Shown here: one piece after another, positions 9,701-23,300 of the stretch
Layout: the number at the start of each line of letters is the position of its first letter
Numbering within the stretch: the first letter of the stretch is position 1
Assembly (NCBI RefSeq): GCF_001646785.1
Contig: NZ_LRRH01000002.1
Span: 25,354 to 89,353 of the forward strand
Direction: 5' to 3'
DNA length: 64,000 bases
Source of the DNA: Rhodococcus phenolicus
GTDB lineage: Bacteria > Actinomycetota > Actinomycetes > Mycobacteriales > Mycobacteriaceae
Program-made: the position numbers and the translations under genes
The notes under the pieces: generated by a model
Databases searched by the model: none
The model's input: the letters and a program-made list of their open reading frames with translations, nothing else
Told to the model about the DNA's origin: nothing

Positions 9701-11330
9701 GTTGCTCGACGTCGACCGCATCGGCGCGGACGACTCGCTCTTCGCGCTCGGTGCCGACAGCATCATCGCGATGCAGTTCGCGGCCCGCGCGAAGGAGGCG
9801 GGCCTGCACCTGACAGCGAGGCAGATCTTCGAGCACAAGACGATCGCGACGCTCGCCCGGATCGCCACCGCGGTGCCCCGGGAGACCGTCCTCGCCGAAC
9901 TCGACGGTGGCGGCGTCGGCACGGTTCCGCTTCCCCCGATCGCACACGAGATGATGCGCCGCGGAGACTATTCCGGGTTCGCGCAGGCCGTGCTGGTGAC
10001 CACCCCGGCCGGACTGACCGTCGAACACCTCGCTGCCGCGCTCGACGCGGTGGTCGCCCGCCACGACGTCCTGCGCTCGACGTTCGACGGCGTGACCTGG
10101 GAGGTCTTCGCCGAGGCTCCCCGCGGTACCGTGGAGATCGCCCGAAAGGCCGTTCCCCGCAGCGACATCGACGATCCCGACGTGATCCGGGCGGCAGCCG
10201 AGGTCGCCTGCGGCGAGGCCGCGCAGCGGCTGGACCCGTCAACCGGTGTCATGGTGCAGTGCGTCTGGTTCGATCCCGGCGCCGGCCACGGACGACTGCT
10301 GATCCTCGCGCACCACCTGGTCGTCGACGGCGTGTCCTGGCGCGTGCTGCTGCCCGATCTGGCCCAGGCGTGGATGCAGGTCGCGACCGCGGGCAGCGGC
10401 GTCGCCGAAACCGGCCTCGCCGACGTCGGTACGTCCTACCGCCGCTGGGCACATGCCCTGCACGACGCGGCGCGCGACCGCACCTACGCCGGCGAGACGG
10501 ACTTCTGGCGGCGCGTCCTCGCGGACGGGCAGTCGCTGCCGGGGGTGGTGCCGCTCGATCCCGCGATCGACACCCTCGCCACCGTCGAGCGCGTCCGAGT
10601 CGATCTCGGTCCGGCCACCACGGAAGCGATCCTCACGCGCCTGCCCGCCCTGTTCCGCGCGGGCACCGCCGACGGCCTGATCACCGCCCTCGCGCTGGCG
10701 GTCGCCCCCTACGGCCGCTCGGTCCCGATCATGCTCGAGGGACACGGACGCGACCTCGCCGGCGCCGACGTCGCACGCACCGTCGGATGGTTCACCGGCA
10801 TCCACCCGGTACGCCCGGCACTGCCGGCCGACATCGACGTCGACGACGCACTGGCCGGCGGTGCGAGCGCGGGTGCCGCCGTCAAAGCGGTCAAGGAGCA
10901 CCTCGCCGAAGTTCCGAATCACGGTGTCGGCTACGGGATTCTGAGGTACCTGGACGCCGAGGCCGGCCCGGTCCTGGCGGCGCCCGCCGCCCCGCAGATC
11001 TCGTTCAACTACCTCGGCCGGCTGACCTCCGGCCACGTCGCCGCGGAGGTCCGCGAGATCGGCTGGGTGCCCGATGCCGTCGACCTCGACGCCGGGCGCG
11101 GGTCGGCGCTCGCCGTCGCCGCGGCCGTCGACATCAACGCGATGGTGGTCGACGGACCGGACGGCCCTCACCTGACCGCGACGTTCGCGTACCCGCCCCG
11201 GGCCGTGCCGGCCGGGCTCGTCACCGATCTGGCCGAGCGGTGGACCCGTGCGCTCGACGCACTGGCCGTGCACGTCGGACGACCCGACGCCGGTGGCCTC
11301 ACACCGTCCGACGTACCGCTCGTCCGCGTC
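6780..11330 (+). other. NRPS module 1: starter C - A1 - T1 - E
   Basis: The starter C domain begins with the FPLSAAQRG signature (about residue 20). The A1 core loop lies near 8620. The pocket residues read by alignment to GrsA are D-A-F-V-V-G-S-I-V-K, a small/medium hydrophobic-type pocket that I cannot assign. The carrier motif is LGADS (about 9750), the variant usual before epimerases. The E domain (about 9930-11250) shows [24 protein letters not shown] and FNYLGR. Residue 1 is therefore expected to be D-configured and N-acylated. Confidence 0.85.
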
Positions 11331-14300
11331 GACCAGCGGCAGATCGAACGATGGGAAGCCGAATACCCCGATGCGCGCGACATCTGGCCCCTGCCGCCGC
11401 TGCAGACCGGATTACTGTTCCACTCGCGGCTGGCCGCCGGCTCGCTCGACGTCTATGTCGCGCAACTGACCCTGAACCTCTCCGGTGCCGTCGACTCGGC
11501 GCGGTTGCGTGCCGCGGTCCACGCAGTGGTGGCCCGCCATCCGGGGCTGCGTACCGCCTTCGTCCACGACGACGCCGGAACACCGGTACAGCTCGTGCTC
11601 GACCACGCGGACCTGCCGTGGCGCGAGGTGGACGTGGACGCGGCCGGGCTCACTGCGCTGCTGGATGCCGAACGCGTCCTTCCGTTCGACCCGGCGCGTC
11701 CGCCGCTGCTGCGCGCCGTCCTGGCCCGGACCGCGCCCGATCGTGCGGTGCTCGTGCTGACCAACCACCACCTCGTCCTCGACGGCTGGTCGATGCCGCT
11801 TCTCGTTCGGGAAGTGCTGACGCACTATGTTTCTCGCGACGCCCTGCCCGAACCCGCGCGGTACCGGGACTACCTGCGGTGGTGGCGCGAGCAGGACCGG
11901 GACCGCTCGCTCGCGGCGTGGGACGAGGTGCTGGCCGGGATCACCGAACCCACCCTGATCGCGCCGCACGCCGCCGCCGTCCTGTCCGAGAACCCGGATC
12001 CGGTGGAGGTCGCGCTGCCGGCCACGCTGCTCGACGCGCTCGCCGAGCGCCGTGACGCCGACGTCACCGTCAACACCCTCGTCCAGACGGCGTGGGCACT
12101 GCTGCTGTCGCGGCTGCTCGCCCGCCGCGACGTGGTGTTCGGCGCGACCGTGTCGGGTCGCCCCGCCGATCTGCCCGGCGTCGAGAACATGCTGGGCCTG
12201 TTCATCAACACACTGCCGGTACGGGTGCGGTGGGAGCCCACCGACACGGTCGCGGAGTTGCTGCGGCGCGTCCAAGACCAGCAGGTGCGGTTGCTCGACC
12301 ACCACCACGTCGCGCTCGGCGAGATCCAGGACCGGACCGGTGCCGGCACCTTGTTCGACACACTGACCGTGTTCGAGTCGTACCCGGTCGACCGCGCCGG
12401 ATTCGACGAGACGACCGACCTCGCCGGCATGCGGGTGACCGGAATCGACGCCCGCGACGCGACGCACTACCCGCTCACCGTGATGGCCCTCCTCGAACCG
12501 CGGCTGCGGCTGAGTGTGCGCTACCGCACCGACCTGTTCGCCCGGTCCGCGGTCGAGCGGATCGCGGCACGCCTGGTCGGGCTGCTCGAGACGTTCGTGA
12601 CCCATCCGGACATGCACCTGCGCGACATCGACGTGTTCGTCGACGGGGAACGCGACCGGATCGCGGCGTTCGAGCGCGGCGCGGCCGTGCCGCTGCCGGA
12701 GGTCACGCTCGCCGGCCTCCTCGCGGAGCAGAACGTGAAGACCGCAGACGCCACGGCGGTCGTCGTCGACGGTGGCGAAACCCTGACCTACGGACGGTTC
12801 GCGGAGCAGGTGAACCGGGTGGCGCGGTCGCTGATCGCCGACGGGATCGGCCCCGGCGACCTGGTGGCCGTCGCGATGCCGCGGTCGCTGCCGCAACTCG
12901 TCGCGATCCACGCCGTCGTCACCGCGGGTGCCGCGTACGTGCCGATCGATCCCGATCAGCCGGACGGTCGCACCGCGCACATCCTCGACACGGCCCGCCC
13001 CGTGCGGGTGCTCGACGCGCTGCCCCCAGCCGACGAATATTCCGGCGCCGAGGTTCGCGACACGGATCGTCGTGCTCCGTTGCGACCCGACGACCTGGCG
13101 TACGTGCTGTTCACGTCCGGTTCCACGGGCCGACCGAAGGGTGTGGCGATCTCGCACCGCGGAATCGTCAACCGGCTGCTGTGGATGCAGGGACACCATC
13201 CGCTGGACGGGGACGACGTGGTCCTGCAGAAGACCCCCGCGACCTTCGACGTGTCGGTGTGGGAACTGTTCTGGCCGTTGCTCACCGGCGCCACCCTCGT
13301 GCTCGCCACCCCCGACGGGCACCGCGATCCGCGGTACCTGTCCCGGGTGATCGCCGAACACCGGGTCAGCACAGTACATTTCGTTCCGTCGATGCTGGAC
13401 GTGTTCCTCATCGACGGGGATCCGGCGCGGTGCGCGAGCGTGCGACAGGTCTTCACCAGCGGTGAGGCGCTCACGACGGCGACAGTGGCCCGCTTCGCCG
13501 CGGTCCTGGACGCCCCGCTGTACAACCTGTACGGCCCCACCGAGGCCTCCGTCGACGTCACCGCCCACCGGACGGTCCCCGGCGAAACCCCGGTTCCGAT
13601 CGGCACGCCCGTGTGGAACACGACGGTTCGTGTGCTCGACGAGCGCCTGCGTCCCGTCCCCGTGGGCATCGAAGGAGAGTTGTATCTCGGGGGAGTGCAA
13701 CTCGCGCGCGGCTACCAGCGGGCGCCCGCGCAGACCGCCGGTCGATTCGTGGCCGATCCGCACGGGACCGGCCGGCTCTACCGCACAGGTGATCTGGTGC
13801 GGTGGCGCGACGACGGTGCACTCGAGTACGTCGGCCGCACCGACTTCCAGGTCAAGCTGCGTGGCCAGCGGATCGAGCTCGGTGAGATCGAAGCGGTGTT
13901 CCTCGAACACCCGTCGGTGACCCAGGCGGTCGTCGTGCTGCACCACGATCCCGCGACCGGGGAGCACCTCGTCGCGTACCTCGTCGGTGACGCGGACGCC
14001 GCCCTGACGTATGCCGGATCCCGCCTGCCCCGGCACATGGTGCCCACCGTCGCCGTCGGGCTCGCCGCGCTTCCGGTCACCCCGAACGGGAAGATCGACC
14101 GGAAGTCGCTGCCGGCACCGGAATTCGCGTCGGCCGAGCACGTCGAACCGGCTACCGGCACCGAGCAGGTCGTGGCCGGAACCATCGCGGGACTACTGGA
14201 CCGCGACCGCGTCGGAGCGACCGCGAACTTCTTCGATCTCGGCGGCAATTCGCTCACCGCCACCCGGCTGCTCGCCCGGCTCGACGAGGCCTTCGGCACC

Positions 14301-17300
14301 CGGCTCCAGGTCCGTGACCTGTTCGACAACCCGACCGTGGCGGGGCTGGCGCGCGTCGTCGACCTGCAGCGCGGCGGGGCCCGGCGCCCGTCGTTGTCGG
14401 CCCGCCCGAGACCGCCGCGCGTACCGCTGTCGCCGGCACAGGCACGGATGTGGTTCGTCAACCGCTTCGATCCCGCGTCCGGCGCCTACAACGTCGCGGT
14501 CGCGCTGCGGCTGACCGGCACGCTGGACACGGACGCGCTCGAGGCGGCGGTCGCCGACATCGTCGAGCGGCACGAGACGCTGCGCACCCGGTACCCGGAT
14601 TCCGGGAACGGTCCCTACCAGGACGTTCTGCCCGTCGCGGAGGCCGGGCACATCCTCGCCGTCGGCTCGCTCGACGGCCCCCTGGAACAACGTCTGCGTG
14701 AGGTGATCGGCCGCGGGTTCGATGTCACCTCCGAACCCCCCGTCGCGCTGACGGTGCTGCGCGAAGGCGCCGACGCACACGTGCTGGTGCTGGTCGTGCA
14801 CCACATCGCGATCGACGGGTGGTCGATGCAGGCGCTGGCCCGCGACCTCGTCACCGCCTACGCCGCCCGTGCGGAACGCACCGCCCCGTCCTGGGTACCA
14901 CTGCCCGTACAGTATGCCGATTACGCTCTGTGGCAACAGGATCTGCTCGGCGACGCCACCGATCCGGATTCGGTGGCAGGCCGCCAGCTCACCTACTGGC
15001 GCGACGGTCTGGCGGACGCACCCGAGGTGTCGGACCTGCCCACCGATCGACGACGGCCCGCCGTGCCGACATTCCGCGGCGGGACGGTCTCGGCGACCGT
15101 CGACGCGGAGCTGTATGCGCGACTCACCGAACTGGCCCGCACCCGGGACGCGTCGCTGTTCATGGTGCTGCACGCCGCACTGGCGGTTCTGCTCGCCCGT
15201 ATGGGCGGCGACGGCGACGTCACGATCGGCACGCCGGTCGCCGGTCGCGGTGAGGCGAACCTCGACGATGTCGTCGGTATGTTCGTCAATACGTTGCCCC
15301 TGCGCACGCGTGTGGCCGCGGAGGACTCGTTCGCCGCGGTGCTGGGACAGGTCCGCGGTATCGATCTCGCCGCGTACGAGCACGCCGACCTGCCGTTCGA
15401 GCGGCTCGCCGAGGCACTCGCACCGTCGCGGGCCACCTCGCACCATCCGCTGTTCCAGACGGTGCTCGCGCTCGAGGTCCCGCGTCCGTCATCCGTGTCC
15501 CTGCCCGGGCTCGGAATCGAGCTGCTGCCGGTCGATTCCGGGATCGCAAAGTTCGATCTCGAATTCGCGGTGACCGAGCACGATCACCACGCCACCGTGG
15601 CGCTGACGTACGCGCGGGACCTGTTCGACGACGCCACCGCCGAGGTGCTGCTCGACCGGTACCTGCGGGTGCTGGACGGAGCGACGACCGATCCGTCTGC
15701 CGCCGTGGGTGATCTGGACCTGCTGTCGGCCGCCGAACACGCGATGCTGCTCCGCACCCCCGAGCCGGCGCCGTACCGCACACTGCCGGAACTGCTCGCC
15801 GATGCCGCCCGCGACCCCCACGCGGTCGCACTGATCTCGGACGACGAGTCCGTCACCTACGGCGAGCTGGATCGTCGCTCGAACATGCTCGCCCACACCC
15901 TGATCGACGCGGGCGCGGCGCCCGGCTCGGTGGTGGCGGCGGCGGTCGCGCGATCGGTGGACTCGGTCGTCGCGCTGTGGGCGATCGCGAAGACCGGAGC
16001 GGCGTTCCTGCCCGTCGACCCGGACTACCCGCGTGCCCGGATCGAGCACATGCTCGGCGATTCGGGGGTCCGGATCGGCGTTGCGTCGGCGGGCCACACG
16101 CTGCCGGACACGGTCACCTGGGTGTCACCGCACGGTGCCGGTGATCCGGCGCCGCTCACCCGGGCGGTGCCGCACCTCGACGACGCCGCGTACCTGATCT
16201 ACACCTCCGGCTCGACGGGGCTGCCCAAGGGGGTCGTCGTCACCCATCGGGGCCTCGGCGCGTTCGTCGCCGAACAGCAACTGCGTTACCGGGTGCGGCC
16301 GGGGGATCGCATCGCGGCGTTCGCCTCACCGAGCTTCGACGCGTCGCTGCTCGAGATGTTCATGGCGTTCGGCGGGGGAGCGACGCTCGTGCTCATCCCC
16401 ACCGACGTGTACGGCGGCACCGAACTCGCCGCCCACCTCGCGCCGGTCACCCACCTGTTCCTCACGCCCGCGGCGCTCGCCACCGTGGACCCGGCACGAC
16501 TCGACCGCACCCGCGTCGTGATCGTCGGCGGCGAGGCGTGCGAGCCGGCGCTCGTGCAGCGCTGGGCGCCGGGCCGCGAGATGTTCAATGCGTACGGTCC
16601 GACCGAATCCACCATCATGGCGACCCATTTCGGTCCGATGGTGGCCGGAAACCGGGTCCGGATCGGCAGTCCGGTGCTGGGCACCGGCGCGGTGGTGCTC
16701 GATGCCCGGTTGCGTCCGGTACCGACCGGTGTGCCGGGAGAACTGTACGTCCACGGCGCGGGACTCGCACGCGGTTACCACGACCGCCCCGCCCTCACGG
16801 CGGCACGATTCGTCGCCAATCCGTTCGCGCCCGGCCGCCTGTACCGCACCGGCGACCTCGTGCGCTGGACCGGCGATCATCAGCTGGACTATCTGGGCCG
16901 CACCGACTTCCAGGTCAAGGTGCGCGGCCATCGCATCGAACTGCCGGAGATCGACGCGGTCCTCACCGGCCACCGGGATGTCGCCGCGGCGGTCACCGTG
17001 CCGCACCCGGCGACCGGGACAGTGGTGTCCTACGTCGTCCCGGCAGCGGACACCGCGCTCGGATCCGCCGAGCTGACGGAACACCTCGCACAGTCGCTGC
17101 CCGCCTACATGGTGCCGTCCGCGATCACGATCGTCCCGGAGTTCCCGCTGACCGGCGCCGGCAAGATCGACACCCGGGCGCTGCCCGAACCAGTCTTCGC
17201 GGCAGTCGAATTCGTTGCTCCCCGCGACGGCGCCGAACAGCGGGTGGCGGACGCCTTCGGAGAAGTCCTGGGTCTCGGGCGCGTCGGCGCGCACGACGAT

Positions 17301-20300
17301 TTCTTCGCGCTCGGCGGCAACTCGCTGTCGGCGACCAGGGTCATCGCACGGCTCGATCCGGCACTCGGGGTCCGGACGGTTTTCGAGAACCCCACGGTCG
17401 CGGCGCTCGCGGCAGCGGTCGGTACGGCGGCGCCGCACCGGCCGTCCCTGACCGCCGGGTCGCGGCCGGCCCGCATCCCGCTCTCGCCCGCGCAGCAGCG
17501 GATGTGGCTGATCAACCGGTTCGATCCCGGGTCCCCGGTCTACAACATCCCCGTCGCGGTGCGGCTGGCGGGCCGGCTCGACACCGGCGCCCTCGCCGCT
17601 GCCGTCTCCGACGTCGTGGCACGGCACGAGAGTCTGCGCACGGTCTTCCCCGAGTCCGATGCCGGTCCGCACCAGGTCGTGCTGGACGACGCCCCGCTCG
17701 ACCTCACCCCCCGCTCCGTCGAGTACGGGTCGGTGCGCGAGGAGATGCTTGCGGTGTTCGCGCGGGGATTCGACGTCACCTCCGAGGCGCCGATCCGCGG
17801 TGCGCTGCTCCGCGTCGACGACGACGAACACCTCCTCGTCGTGGTCGTGCACCACATCGCCGCCGACGGCGCCTCGACGGTGCCGCTGGCCCGTGACATC
17901 CTCGTCGCCTACACCGCGCGCCTGGCCGGCGCCGCCCCCGAGTGGGAGCCGCTCGCCGTGCAGTACGCGGACTTCGCGATGTGGCAACGTGCCGTCCTGG
18001 GAGATCCGGACGACCCGCAGTCGCTCGCGGCGCAGCAACTCGCGTTCTGGACGCGGACGCTCGCCGACGCACCCGCCGTCCTCGACCTGCCGACGGACCG
18101 ACCGCGGCCGGCGGTCGCCTCGCAACGCGGCGCCCGCACGGACTTCCGCATCGATCCCGGTACGGTGCACGCCCTCGACGACCTCGCCCGCCGCCACGGC
18201 GCCACCCGGTTCATGGTGCTGCACGCCGCGCTCGCGGTACTGCTCGCCCGGCTGGGACCCACCGGCGACGTCAGCGTCGGAACACCCGTCGCCGGTCGCG
18301 GCGCCGCGGAACTCGACGACCTCGTCGGAATGTTCGTCGGCACCCTCGTGCTGCGCACCGACATCGACTCCGCCGCCGCGTTCGGGGAGGTGCTCGACCG
18401 GGTCCGCGACACCGACCTCGCCGCGTTCGGGCACGCCGACGTGCCGTTCGAGGACGTCGTCGACGCCGTCGACCCCGTTCGCTCCCGAGCCCACTCGCCG
18501 CTGTTCCAGGTGACGTTGTCGCTGCAGAACCAGGGCACCGGAGTCCTCGACCTGCCCGGCCTCTCGGTCGAACCAGTCGATCCCGGCATCGACGTCGCCA
18601 AGGTCGATCTCGAATTCACCGTGCGCGACGACCACGACGGCGGGCTCGCCGCGTCGCTGACCTACGCGACGGACCTGTACGACGCCGCGACGGCGGTGGT
18701 CCTGACCGAACGGTGGGCGCGACTGCTGCGGACCGTCGCTGCCGATCCGGACGTCGCGGTGGGTGACCTGCCAGTCCTCGACGAGTCCGACGCCGCCCGG
18801 GCACGCGCGCACGCCGTTCCCGCCGAGCTGCCGGCACTGCTGCTCCCCGACATCCTGGCCGCAGGCGTCGCGGCGAATCCGGACGGGACAGCCGCGACCG
18901 ACGGAAATCGCAGCCTCACCTACACCGAACTCGATCTCGCGTCGAACCGGCTCGCCCACAAGCTGATCGCGCACGGCGCGGCCCCGGAAACCACGGTGGC
19001 CCTGTCGTTCCCGCGGTCGATCGAAGCGATCGTCGCCGTCTGGGCGGTCGCCAAGACCGGTGCGGTGTTCGTGCCCGTCGACCCCGCGCTGCCCGCGACC
19101 CGCATCACCTACCTGCTCGCCGATTCGGGGGCACGCCTCGGGATCGGCGACGGTCCGGCCGAGATACCGTGGCTCACCGTCGACGCCGACGAGCACCCCG
19201 ATACCCCGCTCGCCCCGGCGATCACGGCACGGTCGGCGGCGTACATGATCTACACGTCCGGTTCCACCGGCACCCCGAAGGGCGTCGTCGTCACGCATCG
19301 CGGCCTCGCCGCGTTCACCGCTGCGCACCGCCCCGAACTGGAGCTGACGACGGCATCGCGAATGCTGCGGTTCTCGTCGTCGAGCTTCGACGCGTCGGTG
19401 TTCGAGCAGATCGCCGCGTTCTCCGCCGGCGCCACCATGGTGGTCGCGTCCCCCGAGATCGTCGGCGGCGCCGAACTGGGCGCCCTGATCCGCCGTGAAC
19501 GCATCACGCACATCCTCACCGCCCCCGCCGCGCTCGGCACCGTCACCGGTGGTCCCTTCCCGGACCTCGAGGCGGTCGTCGTGGGCGGCGACGTGTGCCC
19601 ACCCGAACTCGTGGAACGATTCGGAACCCACAGCCGGTTCGTCAACAGCTACGGCCCGACCGAGACCACCATCATCATCACCGAAACCGCACCGCTGGCC
19701 CCGGGCGACGCCATCACCATCGGCGCACCCATCGCCGGGGCCGGTGCGGTCGTCCTCGACCGGAGACTGCGCCTCGTCGCCGACGGCGTGATCGGTGAAC
19801 TGTACCTGTCGGGTGCGGGGGTCGCGCGGGGCTATCACCGGCGCCCGGCGCTCACCGCATCCCGGTTCGTCGCGAATCCGTTCACCGGCGGGATCATGTA
19901 CCGCACAGGAGACCTCGTGCGCCGCACGGCGTCCGGAGAACTCGACTTCGTCGGGCGCGGCGACGCCCAGGTCCAGGTGCGAGGACTGCGCATCGAACTC
20001 GGGGAGATCGAGTCCGCCCTCACCCGCGGGGGCGACGTCGCGCAGGCCGTGGTCGTGCTCCACGCCGACGCCCACACCGGCGACCGGCTCATCGGCTACG
20101 CCGTCCCGGCGGACGGACACAGCGCCGACCCGCAGCGCCTGCGCGACCGACTCGGCGACGAACTGCCCGGCTACATGGTGCCGGCGCAGATCGTTCTGCT
20201 CGACGCACTGCCGATCACCGCGAACGGCAAACTCGATCGGCGGGCGCTGCCGGTGCCCGCCTTCGAATCCCGGCCCTTCCGTGCCCCGCAAGGTCCCGTG

Positions 20301-23300
20301 GAGCAGACCGTCGCCGACGTGTACGCCGACCTGCTGGGCGCGGACCGCGTCGGCCTCGACGACGACTTCTTCGCGCTCGGCGGAAACTCGCTCAGCGCCA
20401 CCCGGCTCGTCGCCCGGCTCGGGGTCGCGCTCGACACGACCGTTCCGGTCCGCGCGGTGTTCGAGACCCCGTCGGTCGCTGCGCTCGCCGCCGCGATCTC
20501 CGGGACCGCAGGCACGGGTGCGCGGCCGGCACTGACCGCAGGCGCCCGGCCGGAACACGTGCCGCTCTCGCCCGCGCAGCAGCGGATGTGGTTCCTGAAC
20601 CGTTTCGATCCCGAAACGACGGCGTACAACCTGCCGATGGCGCTCCGGTTGTCCGGGGAGATCGACCTCGACCTGTTGCGCGCCGCCATCGTCGACGTGA
20701 TCGACCGGCACGAGGCGTTGCGCACCGTGTACCCGGAGACATCCGACGGCCCGGTCCAGGTCGTGCTGCCCACCTCGACCGTCACCACGCAGATCGACGT
20801 CGTCGATGCCGACGCCGTCGACCTCCCCGATCTCGTCACCGATTTCACGACACGGCCTTTCGACGTCACCGCCTCCGTTCCGCTGAGGATGCGGCTGTTC
20901 CGGCTCGCGCCCGACGAGCACGTCTTCGCGATGGTCGTGCACCACGTGTCGGCCGACGGATTCTCGATCGCGCCCATGACCCGCGACCTGTTGACCGCCT
21001 ACGTGGCGCATCGCGGGGGAGAGGCGCCGGCGTGGTCACCGCTGACCGTGCAGTACGCGGATTACGCGCTGTGGCACCGCAATCTGCTCGGCTCCGAAGA
21101 CGATCCGGCGTCGTCGGTCTCGAAGCAGCTGGCGCACTGGCGGGACGCTCTCGCCGGGATTCCCGACCAGATGGATCTGCCCACCGACCGGCCACGCCCG
21201 GCCGTGCAGTCGTACGCCGGCGGGCGCATCGACTTCGACATCGATGCGGACCTGCACGCACAACTCGTCGACCTCACCCACCGGCGACGAGCCACCCTGT
21301 TCATGACGGTGCACGCGGCACTGGCCGTGTTGCTCGCGCGACTGTCCGGCAGCGACGACATCACCGTCGGTACACCCGTCGCCGGCCGCGGCGATCAGCA
21401 GCTCGACGACCTGATCGGAATGTTCGTCAACACCCTCGTGCTCCGCGCGCGGGTCGCAGACGACGCGACGTTCGACGAACTCCTGCAGACCGTGCGCGAC
21501 GCGGATCTGAAAGCCTTCGGAAACGCCGACGTGCCGTTCGAGCGTCTGGTGGAGGTGCTCGATCCGCCGCGCTCCACCGCCCGGCATCCGCTGTTCCAGG
21601 TGGGCTTCTCCTTCCAGAACTTCGCGCAGGGAACACTCGAGCTCCCCGGCCTCGATGCGTCGCTCGTCGAACTCGCCCACCGCACATCCCAATTCGACCT
21701 GCACTGGATCGTCCAGGACCGGTACGACGACGCGGGCAGCCCCGACGGCATCACCGGTCACCTCACCTACGCCACTGCGCTGTTCGACGAGTCCACGGCG
21801 GTCGAGCTGGTGCACAGGTTCGTGCGGGTCCTGCGTGCCGTGGTCGCCGCGCCCGGGGCGCCCGTCGGCGACATCGAGATACTCGACGACGCCGAGCGTC
21901 ACCGGATCGTCACCGAGTGGAACGACACCGGACGTTCCGTGCCCGCAACCACTCTCGTGGCGATGTTCGACGCGCAGGTAGCCGCCGCACCGGACGCGGT
22001 CGCGGTGCAGTGCGGTGACACGGAACTCACCTACCGCGAGTTCGACTCCCGGATCAATCGCGTCGCCCGGCGCCTGATCGCTGCCGGAGTCGGACCGGAA
22101 ACACGTGTCGCACTCGGTATGCGACGGTCCGTCGAGCTGCTCGTGGGGATGTACGCCGTGGCCAAGGCCGGCGGCGCCTACGTGCCCCTCGACCCGGCCC
22201 AGCCCGCAGAGCGGACCGACTACATCCTGAGCGTGGCGAATCCGCTCTGCGTGCTCACCAGCCGCGGGGACGTGATGGTCACCGGCCGGGCCACGATCGT
22301 GATCGACGACGGGGAATCCGACGCACTGGCCACCGGCCCCGTCGGTGACGACGAGCGGCTCACCCCGCTGACGCCCGCCCACCTCGCGTACGTGATCTTC
22401 ACGTCCGGTTCCACCGGGCGGCCCAAGGGTGTCGCCGTCAGCCACGAAGCTGCCGCCCACCAGATGATCTGGAAGACGGACCGCTTCGGACTCGGCCCCA
22501 CGGATGCGGCGCTGCTCAAGACCGCCGCGACCTTCGACCTGTCGGTCTGGGAATTCTGGTCCGTGCTCGTCTCCGGTGGCCGGCTCGTCGTCGCCGACCC
22601 CGACGGTCACCGCGACCCGGCATACCTGGTCGACACCATCCGCCGGCGGGCGGTCACGACGTTGCACGTCGTGCCGTCGATGCTCGACGCGATCACCACC
22701 GCGGCGAACGGTCCGTCCGGTCCGGCACTGCGTCGGGTCCTCGCCATCGGCGAAGCACTCACACCCGAGGTGGTGCGGCGCTTCCGCACCGCTGATCCGG
22801 ACGCCGAACTGTTCAATCTCTACGGTCCGACCGAAGCGGCGGTGTCGGCGACCTGGCACAGGGTGGACGAGGACGATTCGCTCGACGTGCCGATCGGACG
22901 TCCCGCCTGGAACACCCGGGCCCTGGTTCTCGACGCGCGCTTGCGTCCGGTGCCGGTGGGCGTTCCCGGTGAGCTCTATCTCGCGGGTGTACAGCTTGCG
23001 CGCGGATATCTCGGACGCCCCGACCTCACCGCCGAACGGTTCGTCGCCGATCCGTTCGCTCCGGATGGTGGCGCGGGAAGGCTCTATCGCACAGGCGATC
23101 TCGTCGTATGGAATGCCGACGGGACCCTTTCCTACCGCGGCCGCACCGATTTCCAGGTCAAGATCCGCGGCTTCCGTATCGAGCTCGGTGAGATCGAGTC
23201 GGCTCTCCGCGGTCTCGACACCGTCGCGAACGCGGTCGTGGTGGCCCACCACGACGCGCTGACCGGTGATCGGCTGGTGGCCTACGTCGTTCCCGACGGT

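Noticed and set aside
16326..21011. Minus-strand open frame of 1,561 codons inside the NRPS
   Set aside because: It is the antisense shadow of a high-GC gene: Arg/Gly/His-rich translation without motifs, opposite to clear NRPS domains.
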